Shown here: piece by piece, positions 1-7,746 of the stretch
Layout: each line of letters begins with the position of its first letter
Position numbering within the stretch: the stretch's first letter is position 1
DNA from: a virus
DNA length: 42,931 bases
Virus record (IMG/VR): IMGVR_UViG_3300049732_000431
Coordinates: 1-42,931 of that record
Direction: 5' to 3' (one strand)
The notes under the pieces: generated by a model
Databases searched by the model: none
What the model saw: the letters and a program-made list of their open reading frames with translations, nothing else
What the model was told of the DNA's origin: nothing
Program-made: the position numbers and the translations under genes

Positions 1-112
1 GGTCGGTGAAAGCCACCCGTACCCCCCCTGGAGAATGTCGTTGGGGCTGAGTCCTTGTAAGGGGGCGAAGAGGCGCTCGTTGACCGTGACGAAGCCCCCG
101 CCCCCCCCCCCC
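1..112. repeat. Terminal direct repeat (left copy): circular overlap
   Basis: The first 112 bases are identical to 42809-42920. Both copies end in a run of 12 C, after which the sequences diverge for the last 11 bases of the window. A coding frame continues cleanly across the joined ends, so this is best read as the overlap of a circularised assembly. A true short phage terminal repeat would look the same and cannot be excluded. Confidence 0.85.
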
Positions 113-315
113 TGCCTCGGCTGGGCCGACCGGGCCGACCGGGCCTCCGGGGACGTGCGGTGGTCCCCCCGCCAGCGCCCGCCCCGGCCCGGGCGCAGGG
201 GCTGGTCGAAGGGGGCGGGGGGCGGGGCGTGGCCCCGGCGGGCGAAGCCGCCCCCGGTTTGCCGCACGCCCAGGCTCCTCGGGGGCGGCCCGGCGCTGGC
301 GCCAGAGGCAGGCAC
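1..315 (-). CDS. M23 peptidase, N-terminal part (gene continues at 42808)
   Basis: On the circle, one minus-strand frame starts at GTG 315 and runs through base 1 into 42808-42071, giving about 350 residues. The GTG is preceded by GGAGG about 9 bases upstream and lies just after the TGA (319-317) of the preceding tail gene. The first ~68 residues are low-complexity (Pro/Arg/Gly) and lead into a poly-Gly linker encoded by the 12-base G run. The conserved lead-in of the peptidase domain follows (residues ~75-108, including NERLF and GYGWL). The other frames are also open here, so the low-complexity N-terminus is uncertain. The peptidase lead-in frame is secure. Confidence 0.55.
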   Translation of the reverse strand, partial: MPASGASAGPPPRSLGVRQTGGGFARRGHAPPPAPFDQPLRPGRGGRWRGDHRTSPEARSARSAQPRQGGGGGGFVTVNERLFAPLQGLSPNDILQGGYGWLSPT

Positions 316-316
316 G

Positions 317-679
317 TCAGGGGGCCTCCGGGGCGGTGGTGGCGCCGAAGGTGCCGTGGCTGTGGACGTGGACGAGCAGCGTGGCCAGCTGCGCCTCGAG
401 GGTGGCCACGCGGGAGACCAGGGCGTCGTGCTGGGCCTGCGTGGGGGCCCCCACGTCCGCGGCGGTGAGCACCACTTCCCCGGTTTCGCCGTTGACGCTG
501 CTGACTCCGGAGCCGGCCCCCGCCACCGGGGCGCCGTTGGTCCCGCCCGAGTGGTCGTGGTCGGCCAGGCGCCGGATGTCCTTCCAGTAGCCCCCGTCGG
601 CGATCAGGCCGTGCGCCCACAGGGGCAACGGGTCGCCGACCTCCGGCTGGGAGAGCTGCATCTCGCCGACGCGGATCAC
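317..679 (-). CDS. Short tail fibre/tail-tip protein
   Basis: A 120-residue protein starting at GTG 679, with a GTGA overlap to the gene upstream. Its first ~45 residues resemble the N-terminus of the larger fibre protein at 951-2201: both have an MQLS-PE-GD opening, a tryptophan-containing patch and an HDH-GG-NG motif. The middle has SSVNGETGEVVLTAADVG, a signature widely found in phage fibre shafts. The C-terminus is a short coiled coil (LVSRVATLEAQLATLL) ending in a His-rich tail. It probably shares an attachment module with the longer fibre and makes a shorter accessory fibre. Function is inferred from motifs and position. Confidence 0.7.
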   Translation of the reverse strand: MIRVGEMQLSQPEVGDPLPLWAHGLIADGGYWKDIRRLADHDHSGGTNGAPVAGAGSGVSSVNGETGEVVLTAADVGAPTQAQHDALVSRVATLEAQLATLLVHVHSHGTFGATTAPEAP

Positions 680-954
680 CGCCCGGGGCCCCCCACGTCC
701 CCCTCACGGCGCCCCACCTTGACCAGGCGCAGCCCGTCGAGGCGCAGCGCCCAGCCCTCGCCGACCGAGCCCCCGGCCTGCTCGAGGAGGGCCGTCCACA
801 CCACGGCCAGCTGCTGCTCGAGGAGGCGCGCCGCGGCCGCCGTCGTCAACGGCCCGACGACGATCACGGTCGGCGCGGCGTCCCGGCTCCCTGGTTCCGC
901 TGGCCTCTCCGCCACCACCCCGTCCCGCGCGGTCTCGGCTGGCCCGGCGGTCAC
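676..954 (-). CDS. Hypothetical protein between two fibre genes
   Basis: A 92-residue protein starting at GTG 954, with GTGA overlaps at both ends (951-954 and 676-679), so it is translationally coupled inside the tail operon. It has a low-complexity acidic/Arg N-terminus, a central Ala/Leu-rich helix (AAAARLLEQQLAVVWTALL) and a basic C-terminus. No family is recognised. Its place between two fibre genes suggests a fibre assembly or baseplate accessory role, as inference only. Confidence 0.6.
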   Translation of the reverse strand: MTAGPAETARDGVVAERPAEPGSRDAAPTVIVVGPLTTAAAARLLEQQLAVVWTALLEQAGGSVGEGWALRLDGLRLVKVGRREGDVGGPGR

Positions 955-2201
955 GCCTGGGCCTCCAGGGCCTCGATCCGCTCCCGGGCGTCCCGCAGAT
1001 CGAGGAGCGCCTGCTGCAGGGCCGCCGCCACGACGGCCACGTCGCTCGAGGGGCTGGCGCTCTGGCGGTCGTCCAGCCCGAAGAGGTCGCTCACCTTGTG
1101 GTCGGGGGAGCCGAGGACGTACCCCCGCTGGTGGCGGGTGTGGGCCGTCTCCGCGAGCATCCGGACGTGGGCCTCCAGGGCCGCCGTCTTGCGCTCGTCC
1201 CAGGCCGCCACCGCCTCCTCCACCGCGCGCTCTGGCTCCGCGTAGACAGGGTCGCGGTAGCGGAACGCCACCCAGTCCGTGTCCAGCACTGCCTGGGCGC
1301 AGGCCGCCGGGTCGAGGGGGGTGATGTCCTGCTTCGCCTCGGCCGCGGAGGTCTGGATGGTGCCGTTGGTGGCGTGGACGGCCGTCCAGCGGGCGTCGCT
1401 GTAGCCCGACGCGTAGGCGTTATCGGAGAGGGGCCCGACGACCCCGTGCCCGGTGTAGAACTGCACCCGCCCAGCGGCCGCGGAGAGGATCAGGTGACTG
1501 CTCGTCTGGAGGGCTGCTAGCCCCGCGTCCGGGGTCAGGGTGAGGGTGCCGCTGGTGTTCAGGACGGCGCGGGTGGTGAACGTCTGGGCGGCCCCCGCCG
1601 CGACCGAGGGGGCGTTCTGGAACGTCCACCCGCCCCCGCCCATGTTCAGGCGGGAGGCCGCGGCCGTCACCACGGCGCGTTGGGTCGCGCCGCCGTCGAG
1701 GTAGCTGTTCTCGACGAGTTCCAGGTGGCTGCCCGTGGGATGGCCGACCACGGCGGCCGTCACCCCCACCTGGGTCGCCCGCCGGTCGGGGTGCCACGCC
1801 GCCGGGTTCACCCCCACCCCCAGGTGGCTGTCCACCCGCAGCGCCCCCGCCCCGGTGCGGGCGAGCGTGGCGTCCGGGGCCGCGGCCGTCCCCTGCTGCC
1901 CGAACTGCAGGGCGTCCCGGATCACGGCGTCCGCCTGGAACTCCTGGGGCCCGGTGAAGGGCTTGCTCCCGTCGACGAAGGCCAGGGGGGTGTAGACGGA
2001 CGGGTGGAGCTTGCTGGGGGTGATGCTCCCGTCGGGGATCGTGGCCGCGGTGAGCGTCTTCCCGTTCAGCCCGCCCGTGTGGTCGTGCTCGCTGAGCCGC
2101 GTCAGGTCCGTCCAGAAGGGCCCGTCCACCTGGATGAAGTACGGCTCCATGCTGTCCCCCGCCTCCGGCTTGGAGAGCTGCATGGTCGGGGTGGGGATCA
2201 T
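951..2201 (-). CDS. Tail fibre/spike with S74-type chaperone C-terminus
   Basis: A 416-residue protein. Residues 1-45 share the MQLS-PE-GD and HDH-GG-NG module with the 317-679 protein. Residues ~60-270 are Ala/Thr/Gly-rich repeats typical of beta-structured fibre shafts, with phrases such as LTLTPDAGLAAL. The last ~140 residues match the peptidase S74/intramolecular chaperone layout: a DARW lead-in, a TSAAEAKQDI segment carrying the Ser and Lys expected at the self-cleavage site, a YVLGSPDHKVSDLF stretch, and a terminal coiled coil (LQQALLDLRDARERIEALEA). In that family the end domain trimerises the fibre and is then cut off. It is likely the main receptor-binding fibre. Confidence 0.8.
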   Translation of the reverse strand: MIPTPTMQLSKPEAGDSMEPYFIQVDGPFWTDLTRLSEHDHTGGLNGKTLTAATIPDGSITPSKLHPSVYTPLAFVDGSKPFTGPQEFQADAVIRDALQFGQQGTAAAPDATLARTGAGALRVDSHLGVGVNPAAWHPDRRATQVGVTAAVVGHPTGSHLELVENSYLDGGATQRAVVTAAASRLNMGGGGWTFQNAPSVAAGAAQTFTTRAVLNTSGTLTLTPDAGLAALQTSSHLILSAAAGRVQFYTGHGVVGPLSDNAYASGYSDARWTAVHATNGTIQTSAAEAKQDITPLDPAACAQAVLDTDWVAFRYRDPVYAEPERAVEEAVAAWDERKTAALEAHVRMLAETAHTRHQRGYVLGSPDHKVSDLFGLDDRQSASPSSDVAVVAAALQQALLDLRDARERIEALEAQA

Positions 2202-2247
2202 CCTCCGCTTCCTCCTCCGAGCTCGTCAGGTGTCGTCTCCGGTGCGG

Positions 2248-4470
2248 TCACCAGGTGGCCAGGTCGTGGAAGGTGCGGTCGTCAAGACTCCCGAACGTCG
2301 TGGCGTTGAGGCGGTCGAAGATCCCGAAGACGGACTGGGTGCGGTACTGCACCGCGGTGAGCGCCAGGTCCCACGCCAGCCCCCGCCGGCGGAAGGCCCC
2401 GTCGGGGGGGACCGTCTCCTGGAACTGGATCAGGGCGAAGCGCCCCACCGTCTCGTCGGGCATCGTCAGGAAGGTGTGCCCCGGGTCCTGGGCCGCGGCG
2501 ACGACCAGGTTGCGCGTCTGCGGGGGCGTCAGCCGGGAGCTGCCCCCGTCCCGCCGGGCGACCTTCCAGTGGGCCATGACCGTCCCGGCGTACTCCAGGC
2601 GGAAGGCCGGGCGGACCTGCTCGCGCAGGGTCAGCGTGGCCACCACCGGGCCAGGCAGGCGGTCGAGGTCGGTGGCCCGCCCCTCGACCGTCCCCGGCGG
2701 GGCGGCCAGCGCCCCCTCCCCCAGGGACACTGGCGCGGGGGCCAGGGTGGCGTAGACCTCGCGCACGTCGATCACCCGGCCCCAGGAGTCGTCGGGGAAG
2801 AGCACCCGCCGGCCGTTCTCCGTCAGCGGCACGGCCACCGTGGACCAGGGGTCGGCCTCGCCGACGGGGTCGATGCGGAACTCCGGGCGCACCGCCCGCG
2901 CCTCGTCGAGGACGGGCCCCGTCGCGGCGAAGGAGAGGAAGGCCTTGATGTCCCCGGGGGCCATCAGGGTGTGCCGCGGCCAGCGGGTGAAGCTGAGCCG
3001 GTCGGTGAAGTCGTCGGGCCCCAGGTGGGCCGCTGGCGAGAAGGGGTTGGCCCCGTCCCGGGGCAGGGCCACGTAGCCGTAGGTGCCGTCGGCGAGCCCC
3101 ACGAAGAGCAGCGGGTTCCCCCGGTCGGTGGCCGTCCAGGGGTTGGCCGGGTCGGGGGCCCCCACCACCGCGGAGAGCTGGGTCACGGCCAGGGCGGTGA
3201 TCCGCTCGCCGGCCAGGTCGAGCAGGGAGCCGTTCCAGGCCGGCGTGAAGCGGAAGCTCCCCGCGTCCGGCGAGGCCTCCTCGGTGGGCACCCAGTTGCC
3301 GTAGCCCAGCAGGAAGGCGGCGCCCTCGCTGGTGTTGTGCACCGCCCCGTAGGCGCCGAAGGCGTCGTAGCCGCAGAAGGCGGTCACCGGCCCCCGCACG
3401 GGCGAGGTGTTGTCCACCAGGCGCTCCGGCCCCACCCGGTCGACCGTCACCCCGGCCCCGCTGCTGGTCAGGCGCCAGAAGCCCGCCCCGGCCGAGAAGT
3501 AGAGGGCGTTGTCCCAGGACGCCGGCCGGCGCCCGTTGGCCGGGTGGGGAGTCACGGCCAGCCCCGGGGCGACGTTGCGCGCCCGGCCGACGTCCGCGCC
3601 CCCCTGGAGCGTCCAGACCGTGCCGTCTTGCTTGAAGACGAAGAGCTGACCCCAGAGCTGCCCCAGGCCGCTGATGGGCACCTCCTCGTCCCCGACGGGG
3701 ATGTCCGCCGTCCAGGAGGCCCCCACGCCGGGGTCGCCCTCGCACTTGGAGACGACGTTCCCGAGGGCGCGCCACAGCTCCACGCCGGTGGTGCAGATGA
3801 AGCGGCAGTCGGGGGCGCTGGTCGTCGCCGAGAGGTCCGTCCAGGTCCCCACCTGGTGGCGCCACAGGTGGGCGTTGCTGTCCGTGAGGTAGAGGCCGTC
3901 GCCCCCGGTGACGCCGGCGGCCGTCCAGCGGGTGGCCGTCTCCACCACGACGCCGGCGCCCAGGTCGAGGGAGAGGGCCTGGTCGGGGTCGTTCAGTCCG
4001 GTGACGCGGCGCACGTACCTGCCGGCCAGGGCGAAGAGGGCCAGGGCCCCGGCGGTGGGGCCCACGGCCTCCACGAAGCCGGCGTGCTCGCCGGCGGCGC
4101 CCCCCACGGGGACGATGGGGTGCCAGCGGGGCCCCTGGCCCCGGTAGGCCCCGTGGTGCCAGGCGTTGCTGGCGTAGAAGGAGCGGGGCGGGTTGCCGTT
4201 GCTCTGCTGCGAGCTGTCCCCCATGCCGGCGTAGGCCCGGCGAAACACGTAGCTCCGCTCGAGGTAGAGGTCGTCGGTGCCGTACTCCTGCACCGGGGCG
4301 GAGTAGTTCTCCAGGGGCAGGATCCGCTTGCCCATCACCCCCTCGCGCAGGCGCAGCCCCTGGCCGTTGAGCAGGACGTCCCAGGGGTAGGGCGCGCGGC
4401 GGGAGGAGACGCTCCCGGCGGCGTGGAGGTTGTCCTCGGGGGTGGCGACGGGGGGCTCGGCCGCGCCCAC
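2248..4470 (-). CDS. Long tail protein, nozzle/tail-tubular B-like
   Basis: A 740-residue protein starting at GTG 4470, directly after the TAG of the upstream gene, with GGAG 9 bases before it. It has many repeated beta-strand phrases ending in Trp/Tyr (GTWTDL, GQLFVFKQDGTVWTL, WGRVIDVREVYATL), suggesting a beta-propeller. Size and order (capsid, small proteins, ~313-residue adaptor, ~740-residue protein, fibres) parallel tail tubular A then B in T7-like podoviruses, where B forms the nozzle. No direct motif proves this; the assignment rests on length, composition and gene order. Confidence 0.55.
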   Translation of the reverse strand: MGAAEPPVATPEDNLHAAGSVSSRRAPYPWDVLLNGQGLRLREGVMGKRILPLENYSAPVQEYGTDDLYLERSYVFRRAYAGMGDSSQQSNGNPPRSFYASNAWHHGAYRGQGPRWHPIVPVGGAAGEHAGFVEAVGPTAGALALFALAGRYVRRVTGLNDPDQALSLDLGAGVVVETATRWTAAGVTGGDGLYLTDSNAHLWRHQVGTWTDLSATTSAPDCRFICTTGVELWRALGNVVSKCEGDPGVGASWTADIPVGDEEVPISGLGQLWGQLFVFKQDGTVWTLQGGADVGRARNVAPGLAVTPHPANGRRPASWDNALYFSAGAGFWRLTSSGAGVTVDRVGPERLVDNTSPVRGPVTAFCGYDAFGAYGAVHNTSEGAAFLLGYGNWVPTEEASPDAGSFRFTPAWNGSLLDLAGERITALAVTQLSAVVGAPDPANPWTATDRGNPLLFVGLADGTYGYVALPRDGANPFSPAAHLGPDDFTDRLSFTRWPRHTLMAPGDIKAFLSFAATGPVLDEARAVRPEFRIDPVGEADPWSTVAVPLTENGRRVLFPDDSWGRVIDVREVYATLAPAPVSLGEGALAAPPGTVEGRATDLDRLPGPVVATLTLREQVRPAFRLEYAGTVMAHWKVARRDGGSSRLTPPQTRNLVVAAAQDPGHTFLTMPDETVGRFALIQFQETVPPDGAFRRRGLAWDLALTAVQYRTQSVFGIFDRLNATTFGSLDDRTFHDLATW

Positions 4471-5412
4471 CTACCGGCTCCTCATCGGGGCCGTCCCTGA
4501 AGGGCCGTTGACCCAGCTCGACGTCAGTGGGGAGGAAGCCGTCACGCCCCCGGCCCCGGGCAGGCCCCACAGGGGGGCGACGCGCCCCTGGCCCCGCCCC
4601 CCGAAGCGCCCCCCGGGCTGGAAGAGCCAGGGGCAGGTGGCGACCGACAGCCGGGTGAACTCCAGCGCCGTCTCCTTCTGCCCCGGCATCCGCTGCTCCG
4701 CGGAGGCGGCCTCGAGCCGGTCGCGGTCGACGGCCCAGGCCATCGCGTGCCCCGCCGCCGCGAGGTAGTCCAGGGGCCCCAGCAGCTCGTCGGCGTCGGC
4801 CGTCGGGCCACCGGCGACGTACTCCCCGTTGACGTAGTCGGCCTGGGCCCGCCGGGCCCACACGGCCAGGCCGGTGTTGCTGGGCGACCCCCGGCGTACC
4901 AGGAAGACGTGCCCGGCCCGGTGCACGGCGTCCCAGTCGGCAACCGGCGCCAGCGTCTCGGCGACGACCACCTCGAGCACCTGCTCGGGCAGACGCAGCC
5001 AGGGGGCCAGGGCGGTCAGGTCGACCGGCCCCGTCGCCGGCGCGCCGGTGAGGGCCACCTCGTCGCGCAGCCAGGTGCGAGCCAGGCCCAGGCGCACCGC
5101 GCGGCGCAGGTCGTCGGGGTGCAGGTGGTGCAGCTCGACGTCCTCGCCGGTCGCAGGCACGCTGTCCTGGTACGTCCGGTCGACCTGCAGGCTCCCTGTG
5201 GGCGCGTCGAAGGCGACCACCTGGGCGACGCGGTCCTCCGCCTGGACGGCCTGGCGGCGCAGGAGGTAGAGGTCCTCGTAGCCCCCGATCGGCAGGGTGC
5301 TGCGCAGGGTGGGCACCACCACGGTGTCCGGGGCGCCCGCGGTGGCGCGCAGGGCGTAGAAGGGCCCCAGGCGGGCGGCCGTAGCCCGCTCGACGTCGGC
5401 GAGGGTGGGCAC
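4471..5412 (-). CDS. Head-tail adaptor/tail-tubular A-like protein
   Basis: A 313-residue protein starting at GTG 5412. The N-terminus (MPTLADVERATAARLGPFY) begins a helical segment common in head-to-tail connector proteins. It is followed by beta-rich sequence mentioning YEDLYLLRRQAV and a helix pair around residues 100-120 (LHPDDLRRAVRLGLARTWL). It lies between a 104-residue helical protein and the 740-residue tail protein, the position held by the adaptor or tail tubular A gene in short-tailed phages. The family is inferred from context. Confidence 0.5.
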   Translation of the reverse strand: MPTLADVERATAARLGPFYALRATAGAPDTVVVPTLRSTLPIGGYEDLYLLRRQAVQAEDRVAQVVAFDAPTGSLQVDRTYQDSVPATGEDVELHHLHPDDLRRAVRLGLARTWLRDEVALTGAPATGPVDLTALAPWLRLPEQVLEVVVAETLAPVADWDAVHRAGHVFLVRRGSPSNTGLAVWARRAQADYVNGEYVAGGPTADADELLGPLDYLAAAGHAMAWAVDRDRLEAASAEQRMPGQKETALEFTRLSVATCPWLFQPGGRFGGRGQGRVAPLWGLPGAGGVTASSPLTSSWVNGPSGTAPMRSR

Positions 5413-5413
5413 C

Positions 5414-5728
5414 CTACCCCCGCCCCCCCCGGGGCTCCGTCCAGGGGACGCCCCCGATGCGGGGCATCAGGCGCCCCTCGCGCAGGGCCTCTACCAGCTC
5501 GCGGGTGCGGGCCTCCCGCTCCAGGGCCTCCAGCGAGGCCTGCAGCAGCAGCTGGGCCTCGACCACCACCAGGCGCTTCAGCACCTGGCCGGTGAGGTCG
5601 ACCTGGGCCGAGTAGGGCACCCGGTCGAGCATCCGCACGATGTCCCCGGCGATGACCTCCCCGACCCGGCGGTTGAGGCCCTCCAGCTCCTCGTTCCCGG
5701 GCAGGTCGGCGACGGCGAAGGTGGTCAT
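5414..5728 (-). CDS. Small helical virion-operon protein
   Basis: A 104-residue protein starting at ATG 5728, ending one base before the next gene. It is almost entirely helical and charged, with long Leu/Glu/Arg heptads from about residue 50 (VLKRLVVVEAQLLLQASLEA). No known domain is recognised. It may be a connector or chaperone of the head-tail joint, judging only from its place between capsid-associated and tail genes. Confidence 0.65.
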   Translation of the reverse strand: MTTFAVADLPGNEELEGLNRRVGEVIAGDIVRMLDRVPYSAQVDLTGQVLKRLVVVEAQLLLQASLEALEREARTRELVEALREGRLMPRIGGVPWTEPRGGRG

Positions 5729-5732
5729 CGCC

Positions 5733-6005
5733 TCACTTGACCTCCTCGGGCGGGAACTGCTTCACCGAGGCCTGAGGGCCCTTGGCCTTCGCCGCCTCCA
5801 TGGCCTCGGCCATCACCTTGTCCACGACGCCCCGCGAGCCGTCGGGCAGTTCGACCTCCACCTGGTCAGCGCCCAGGGGCACCGGCTCGGGGGCGAGGCC
5901 GTGGACGTCGGCCCGGCTGACGAGGGGGGTCTTCTCCTCAGGGGGCGGGATGTTCTCGGCGGCGCTGCCGGTGCCACCGTCGGCGTCGGACTTGCGCGGG
6001 GGCAT
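5733..6005 (-). CDS. Hypothetical acidic protein
   Basis: A 90-residue protein starting at ATG 6005, with AGAGGAG about 8 bases upstream. It opens with a disordered stretch (MPPRKSDADGGTGSAAEN), followed by a short beta segment (VEVELPDGSRGVVDKVMAEA) and a helix. This arrangement is common in small proteins downstream of phage capsid genes, but no family is assigned. Confidence 0.65.
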   Translation of the reverse strand: MPPRKSDADGGTGSAAENIPPPEEKTPLVSRADVHGLAPEPVPLGADQVEVELPDGSRGVVDKVMAEAMEAAKAKGPQASVKQFPPEEVK

Positions 6006-6028
6006 CCTGGGCTCCTCTCTTCGCTGCG

Positions 6029-6430
6029 TCAGGCGTGGCGGCCCCGGACGTACGCGGTCCCGTTCCAGGACACCTCGCCGTCGCGCTGGGTGACGATGTA
6101 CTGCCCCGCCGTCCACTCGGTGGTCACCGTCGGGGCCGGGGCGTCGGCGATGCTGGCCGGGACGATGCACCCGGCCGGCGTCCAGGCCCCGGGCGTCCCG
6201 GCCACCGCGCCGGTGGCGTCGGCGTTGTCGAGGGCCAGGGCGGTGGCGAACGGCGTGTCAGCCACCTGCCCGGCGCGTCCGTCGGGGACGCTCACGCCGG
6301 TGGTCAGGGGCGGGGAGGCCACCGCCGCCCGGGCCGAGGCGCCGTAGGTGCCCGGCGCCCCGAGGTAGGTGGGGGCGTTCGCGCTGGGGGTGGTCGTCCC
6401 CGCGATGGGGGTCGCCCCGATGATGGGCAT
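6029..6430 (-). CDS. Possible capsid decoration protein
   Basis: A 133-residue protein starting at ATG 6430. It is rich in Ala/Thr/Pro/Gly with short beta phrases (TTEWTAGQYIVTQRDGEVSW, then GTAYVRG at the end). Small beta-rich proteins next to the capsid gene are often decoration or head-stabilising proteins. The C-terminal phrase resembles the TAGQYV-like strands of surface proteins. The call depends on composition and position. Confidence 0.5.
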   Translation of the reverse strand: MPIIGATPIAGTTTPSANAPTYLGAPGTYGASARAAVASPPLTTGVSVPDGRAGQVADTPFATALALDNADATGAVAGTPGAWTPAGCIVPASIADAPAPTVTTEWTAGQYIVTQRDGEVSWNGTAYVRGRHA

Positions 6431-6433
6431 CGC

Positions 6434-6571
6434 CTACTTCCCCTTCCGCTTCATGCGCCGCTGGTTCTCCAGGGCGGCGGCGACGGCGTGTTTCTGCGGC
6501 CGGCCGCTCTTGACCATCTCGCGGATGTTCTGGGAAACGGCGGCCTTGCTGCTGGACTTCTTGAGCGGCAT
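6434..6571 (-). CDS. Small basic protein of a widespread phage family
   Basis: A 45-residue protein starting at ATG 6571, with GAGGAGGGG about 7 bases upstream and a TAG stop at 6436-6434. The sequence starts MPLKKSSSKAAVSQNIRE and contains KSGRPQKHAVAAAL followed by a Lys/Arg tail. This layout (basic start, N-I-REM, G+PQK-A-A-A, basic end) is a recurring short phage protein, resembling the DUF6496-like group. It usually lies close to structural genes and its function is unknown. The codons are ordinary for this genome. Confidence 0.75.
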   Translation of the reverse strand: MPLKKSSSKAAVSQNIREMVKSGRPQKHAVAAALENQRRMKRKGK

Positions 6572-6587
6572 GCGCCCCTCCTCTGTG

Positions 6588-6667
6588 CCCCCCCGCGCTC
6601 CCTTCCGGGGCGCCGGCGCGGAAGGGGGAGGCTCCGCGCCGGCGCCGCGTGAGGGAGCGCGGGGGGG
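6588..6667 (-). terminator. Long nested stem-loop downstream of capsid gene
   Basis: The outer arms 6588-6603 and 6652-6667 pair perfectly over 16 bases. The inner arms 6609-6622 and 6633-6646 pair perfectly over 14 bases around a 10-base loop. It lies 15 bases past the capsid stop. No U tract follows on the minus strand, so it is not a standard intrinsic terminator. It may instead block 3' decay or reduce read-through, keeping capsid mRNA above downstream genes. Confidence 0.6.
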
Positions 6668-6682
6668 GGTGTCCCCGCCCCC

Positions 6683-7666
6683 CTACGGCGCGGGCTTCAC
6701 GACCGACCCCGGGTACCTGCTCGCCGCCGTCGGGTTGACGCGGTTGGCCGGGTTGGCCACCTGCCAGGCCAGGCGCATCACCACCCGGACGGCCTTCATG
6801 TCCTGCTGCATGAGGTTCACCAGCACCACGCCGGCGCCGTCGGTGACCACGCCCTCCTTGAACATCTCGAAGCGGATGTCCTCCCGGACGGCGACGTAGA
6901 ACATGCTGGTGTCCAGGACGAAGGCGGTGGCCGTGGGGGTGCCGCTGAAGCCGGCCATGCCCAGCATGGAGACGAAGGCGGGCACGTTCCAGATCGAGCC
7001 CGCCCACCCGGCGTCGGCGCCGCCCGTGTTGGCCGGCCCGGCGGGCGGGTACAGGAACCCCTTGTTCGCGTCGCGGGTGTTGCGGATGACCCCCTTGAAC
7101 TGGGGCGAGATGACCCACCGGCGGGGGGTGTAGCCGTCCGTCTCCACCTGGGTCATGGCCGTGTTCAGGTCGTCGAAGGTGTCCGGGGTGCCGGCGCCCG
7201 GCGCGGTGGCCGTGACCGTGTTGCCGGCGGTCGTGGCCCCGCTGAAGATGCCCACCGGCCAGGTGGTGGGGCGGTTCAGCCCGAAGAAGACGGCGTTGTC
7301 AATCACGGCCGCGACCGCCTCGGTCAGCTCGGGCTTGATCTCCGCCCAGAGGTCGATGCCGCTGTCCGCGACGACGTCGTCCGGGATGGGGACGATGACG
7401 GCGATGGGCTCGGCGTTCAGCGTCAGCGTCGACCACCGGACGTCGGTGGTTTGCTTCAGCCCGGTGTCGTGGGGGTTGACGAAGTAGGCATACGGCTTGG
7501 CGTCCAGCACGGGCCTGGTCTGCTGGAGGCGGGTCATCGTCTTGCGGGTGAACATGCTCAAGACGGCGGACTTCTCGGTCCCGCCTTTGATCACCTCGTT
7601 GACGTGGTCGGGCGGGATCGTGCTGCCGGCATCGACCCGGTCGATGCTGGCGTCGTAGATGGCCAT
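6683..7666 (-). CDS. Major capsid protein, HK97 fold
   Basis: A 327-residue protein starting at ATG 7666, with GGAG 10 bases upstream. It has the usual HK97-type pattern: a helical N-terminus, then a central strand and turn (IAVIVPIPDDVVADSGIDLW), a spine-helix region with EIKPELTEAVAAVIDNAVF, and a P-loop/A-domain segment ending in FEMFKEGV then VVMRLAWQVANP. The length fits a capsid protein without a long delta domain, and scaffold function appears to be supplied by the separate gene at 7747-8790. It assembles the icosahedral head. Confidence 0.88.
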   Translation of the reverse strand: MAIYDASIDRVDAGSTIPPDHVNEVIKGGTEKSAVLSMFTRKTMTRLQQTRPVLDAKPYAYFVNPHDTGLKQTTDVRWSTLTLNAEPIAVIVPIPDDVVADSGIDLWAEIKPELTEAVAAVIDNAVFFGLNRPTTWPVGIFSGATTAGNTVTATAPGAGTPDTFDDLNTAMTQVETDGYTPRRWVISPQFKGVIRNTRDANKGFLYPPAGPANTGGADAGWAGSIWNVPAFVSMLGMAGFSGTPTATAFVLDTSMFYVAVREDIRFEMFKEGVVTDGAGVVLVNLMQQDMKAVRVVMRLAWQVANPANRVNPTAASRYPGSVVKPAP

Positions 7667-7746
7667 GGGCCGTCACTCCACGCTTCGTGACGACCGCCGT
7701 CCTGCACCAGCGGGCGAGGGATGGTTCTCGGTCCCGGTCTCCTGGG

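Noticed and set aside
1-112. True physical direct terminal repeat of the virion DNA
   Set aside because: A gene is continuous across the join and the break lies at a C homopolymer, so assembly overlap of a circular or permuted genome is simpler; it cannot be fully excluded from sequence alone.
2011-4500. Long plus-strand frame antisense to the tail protein gene (others at 7687-9087 and 15669-18068)
   Set aside because: In very GC-rich DNA the frame opposite a real gene is usually open; these frames are Gly/Arg/Pro/Val-rich, lack domains and ribosome sites, and run against well-supported minus-strand virion genes.
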